This document shows, one piece after another, positions 5,538 through 7,215 of a DNA stretch of 7,215 nt. Numbering within the stretch: the first letter of the stretch is position 1; the number at the start of each line of letters is the position of its first letter. Below the pieces are notes generated by a model. That model ran no database searches. It was not told the DNA's origin and worked only from the letters and a program-made list of their open reading frames with translations. The DNA comes from Phycisphaerae bacterium (GTDB taxonomy: Bacteria > Planctomycetota > Phycisphaerae > Sedimentisphaerales > SM23-30). Location of the stretch: positions 1 to 7,215 of the forward strand of contig JAIPFO010000189.1 of the NCBI GenBank assembly GCA_021736565.1, given 5' to 3'. Both the position numbers and the translations under genes were made by a program.

Positions 5538-6401
5538 CTATGGCTTGACAATATATCTTCGCTCAAGCCATTCTTTCCATTCTTCAAAATTAGATGTACC
5601 ACCTATTACTGAAATAAATTTCTCAAATGTACAACCAAATACATATTGTTGGGAATTATCTTTTAGAAGAGAAATGTATATCGGCAATACTTTATGGAAA
5701 TGATTATTACCATCTGGAAATAATGTAATTGAGTAGAATTCGTCAATATCACCACGTTCCACAATGGCTAAACCAAGCAGATGGTTTCTCCATATTTGAC
5801 GAAGTGTGTCTGTTCCGAATATTTCATCATCTGGATTAATAAAACAATCCGAAGCCCTTGCAGTTTTCCAATATAAGGAATCATGATTCTTAACATTTAC
5901 GGCCTCGCTCTTACCTATCCGATATTCATGCTCAGTGTACTTAACTTCAATTCCAATCCCACACTTCTTCCCATTTGAAACTACAACAATATAAGCATCA
6001 AATGAGGTTTTATCCTTTAAATACTTCCCTTTTGGTTCTGGTGCATACTCAATGCCAATAAAGTCAATAGCGACGCAATCTATCTCAAAGGCATCCTTTA
6101 TTATGTTGATTGCCATTTGTCGATCTGAATCAAGCGGGGCAAGTAAGTTGAAAGGTATATGCTCGCTACGTAACATATCTGTATCACGTTTTTTTGAGTA
6201 TGATGGATAACGTCTTCTAAGAATTTGCCTGGAATTCAATTTATCATAATAATTTAACAATACCTGTGCATCTTTATCATTTAACCTGTTACCATAGTCT
6301 TCGAATTCTACCTGCAACACTTCAGCGCGATATTTTGACTGATGAAGACGAGCTGCTGCTTTAAATTCATCGTCCAGATTATATTGATTACCAATTTCCA
6401 T
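5538..6401 (-). CDS. PD-(D/E)XK nuclease-like protein, putative restriction endonuclease
   Basis: A 287-residue protein with a PD-(D/E)XK-type core: an acidic residue before the fold at Glu80 (SEHIPFNLLAPL, 79-90), FDAYIVV (134-140) with Asp135, and GIEVKYTE (150-157) supplying Glu152 and Lys154. A following QIWRNHLL (202-209) resembles the helix motif after the core in this superfamily. The phrase around FNLLAPL resembles the PGN_0703-like putative restriction endonucleases, but I hold that subfamily loosely. There is no methyltransferase next to it, so it is not an ordinary restriction-modification pair. The frame is closed by a TAG shortly upstream and the first start codon is the ATG at 6401, preceded by purine-rich GAAGAAGAAAA. 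It begins 53 bp after purQ and ends 68 bp before ptuA. A role in the Septu locus is inferred from position. Confidence 0.68.
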   Translation of the reverse strand: MEIGNQYNLDDEFKAAARLHQSKYRAEVLQVEFEDYGNRLNDKDAQVLLNYYDKLNSRQILRRRYPSYSKKRDTDMLRSEHIPFNLLAPLDSDRQMAINIIKDAFEIDCVAIDFIGIEYAPEPKGKYLKDKTSFDAYIVVVSNGKKCGIGIEVKYTEHEYRIGKSEAVNVKNHDSLYWKTARASDCFINPDDEIFGTDTLRQIWRNHLLGLAIVERGDIDEFYSITLFPDGNNHFHKVLPIYISLLKDNSQQYVFGCTFEKFISVIGGTSNFEEWKEWLERRYIVKP

Positions 6402-6406
6402 TTTTC

Positions 6407-6424
6407 TTCTTCGTGCTCTTCGTG
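6407..6424 (-). repeat. Two tandem copies of a 9-bp CACGAAGAR unit
   Basis: On the minus strand CACGAAGAG is followed directly by CACGAAGAA and then GAAAA and the ATG of the nuclease-like gene. The repeat occupies the space where the ribosome-binding site would be, and its purine-rich half may serve as one. Similar CACGAAGA-rich stretches are, from memory, scattered in some PVC-group genomes; I cannot confirm that here. Confidence 0.5.
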
Positions 6425-6454
6425 GTGATAATGACTAATACCAAAACACTACAA

Positions 6455-7215
6455 TTACGCAAAATATTTCACTGCATTGGTGAAGACGCTGAGGCCGTCG
6501 GGTTGTTCGATTTTTTCTCGGGTCCAGCGGGGGTGGTGGGTTTTGTGGATGAAACGTTCGGGATGGGGCATCATGCCCATGACCCGGCCGGTGGTGTCGC
6601 AGAGGCCGGCGATGTGGTCCAGGGAGCCGTTGGGGTTTATTGGGTAGTCGCCGGATTTGCCGTCCTGGTCGACGTAGCGGTAGGCGATCTGGTTGTTGGC
6701 TTTGGCCTGCTTGAGGATTTCCGGGGTGGCGAAGCATACTTTGCCTTCGCCGTGGGCGACGGGGATGTAGACCCGCTGGCCGGGCTGGATAAAGACGCAC
6801 TTGTCGGTGGCGGGTTCGAGCCAGACCCAGCGGTCTTCGAATTTCCCGGAATCGTTATAGGTGATCGTGGCCTGCTGGTCGGCCTTGACACCGTCGGCGA
6901 CGGCCAGGCCGGGCAGGATGCCGGCCTTGACCAGGACCTGGAAGCCGTTACAGATTCCCAGGACCAGTTTGTCGGCTTCGATAAATTCGCGGACTTCGTT
7001 GCTGAAATGATGTTCCAGCTGGTTGGCCAGGATCTTACCGGCGGCGATGTCGTCGCCATAGCTGAATCCGCCGGGCAGTGCCAGAATTTGATAATCGGCC
7101 ATGAGTTTGGGATTTTCGATCAGCCGGTTAACGTGCACTTCTTCGGTGACAGCGCCGGCCAGCTCAAAGGCGTGACACATTTCTAAATTACAATACGTCC
7201 CGGCGGTGCGTAATA
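6455..7215 (-). CDS. purQ: Phosphoribosylformylglycinamidine synthase glutaminase subunit, 5' end outside the window
   Basis: PurQ releases ammonia from glutamine for the fourth step of purine synthesis, forming FGAM synthase with PurL and PurS; it is cytosolic. Class I glutaminase features, numbered from the internal Met at 7180: PGGFSYGDD (36-44), nucleophile Cys77 in LGICNGFQ (74-81), and His206/Glu208 in MMPHPERF (203-210). The frame stays open upstream of that Met to the window edge, where codons from 7213 read LRTAGTYCNLE directly before MCHAFELAGA. This matches the PurQ N-terminal strand and turn, so the Met at 7180 is internal and the true start lies beyond 7215. No clear terminator separates it from the nuclease-like gene 53 bp downstream. 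It is GC-richer than the defence block. The visible part is 252 full codons plus stop. Confidence 0.93.
   Translation of the reverse strand, partial: LRTAGTYCNLEMCHAFELAGAVTEEVHVNRLIENPKLMADYQILALPGGFSYGDDIAAGKILANQLEHHFSNEVREFIEADKLVLGICNGFQVLVKAGILPGLAVADGVKADQQATITYNDSGKFEDRWVWLEPATDKCVFIQPGQRVYIPVAHGEGKVCFATPEILKQAKANNQIAYRYVDQDGKSGDYPINPNGSLDHIAGLCDTTGRVMGMMPHPERFIHKTHHPRWTREKIEQPDGLSVFTNAVKYFA

Larger units (their letters stand above)
3485..6401 (-). other. Candidate extended Septu defence locus: nuclease-ptuA-ptuB
   Basis: Three co-directional genes form a candidate defence module: a PD-(D/E)XK nuclease-like gene, the Septu ATPase and the Septu HNH nuclease. The ptuA-ptuB pair is tightly coupled; the first gene is 68 bp away. 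The block is visibly richer in A and T than purQ on one side and the oxidoreductase on the other, consistent with horizontal acquisition. There is no reverse transcriptase, so this is not a retron-Septu arrangement. No integrase, transposase or obvious direct-repeat boundary is visible. Membership of the first gene in the system is inferred from position only. Confidence 0.6.

Noticed and set aside
3485..6401. Retron-Septu (Ec78-like) arrangement
   Set aside because: No reverse transcriptase or msr/msd-like structured RNA is visible near ptuAB in this window.
5538..6401. Classical type II restriction-modification system
   Set aside because: No DNA methyltransferase motifs appear in any neighbouring frame, so only a lone nuclease-like gene can be supported.
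6413..7186. 257-codon open frame on the plus strand opposite purQ
   Set aside because: It is antisense to a clearly identified PurQ along its whole length, its translation is low-complexity Gly/Val/Asp/Phe-rich, and it arises from GC-rich codon bias.
1..7215. CRISPR array, tRNA, rRNA, transposase or integrase
   Set aside because: No regularly spaced repeats, cloverleaf, rRNA-like segment or mobile-element protein motif was found on either strand.

Overview
The window carries six complete or edge-cut protein genes plus one gene fragment, all on the minus strand. At the far right is a housekeeping gene, purQ, cut by the window edge. At the left is a Tat-exported Gfo/Idh/MocA oxidoreductase, with the first codons of a membrane protein beyond it. 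Between them lies an AT-richer block of five genes. The organism is probably a planctomycete or other PVC-group bacterium. I infer this mainly from the style of the twin-arginine oxidoreductase and the neighbouring secreted propeller-like protein; there is no rRNA or other phylogenetic marker to prove it.

Layout in transcription order (right to left): purQ (6455-7215, 5' end outside the window); 53 bp holding a short CACGAAGAR tandem repeat; a PD-(D/E)XK nuclease-like protein (5538-6401); ptuA, an ABC/SMC-type ATPase (4126-5469); ptuB, an HNH nuclease overlapping ptuA by 4 bp (3485-4129); a small membrane-anchored TPR-like protein (3080-3472) 12 bp after ptuB; a secreted DUF3616-like propeller protein (1956-3083) overlapping that gene by 4 bp; a 307-bp regulatory gap; the oxidoreductase (281-1648); a strong hairpin (230-264); a second regulatory gap; and the first 18 codons of a membrane protein (1-56).

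ptuA and ptuB together are a Septu anti-phage system: an ATPase sensor paired with an HNH effector nuclease. The unusual part is the company it keeps. A second predicted nuclease of a different fold sits immediately upstream, in the same direction, and two translationally coupled envelope-type genes follow ptuB so closely that they are probably on the same mRNA. Either this is an extended Septu-type locus, or a defence cassette has landed in front of a host gene pair.

The two non-coding gaps at 57-229 and 1649-1955 share two related sequence blocks. Both contain variants of a RYGCGAAAG-type motif, placed upstream of two different minus-strand genes. This looks like a common regulator or promoter architecture controlling the oxidoreductase and the membrane protein at the left edge. 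No tRNA, rRNA, CRISPR array, transposase or integrase is visible.
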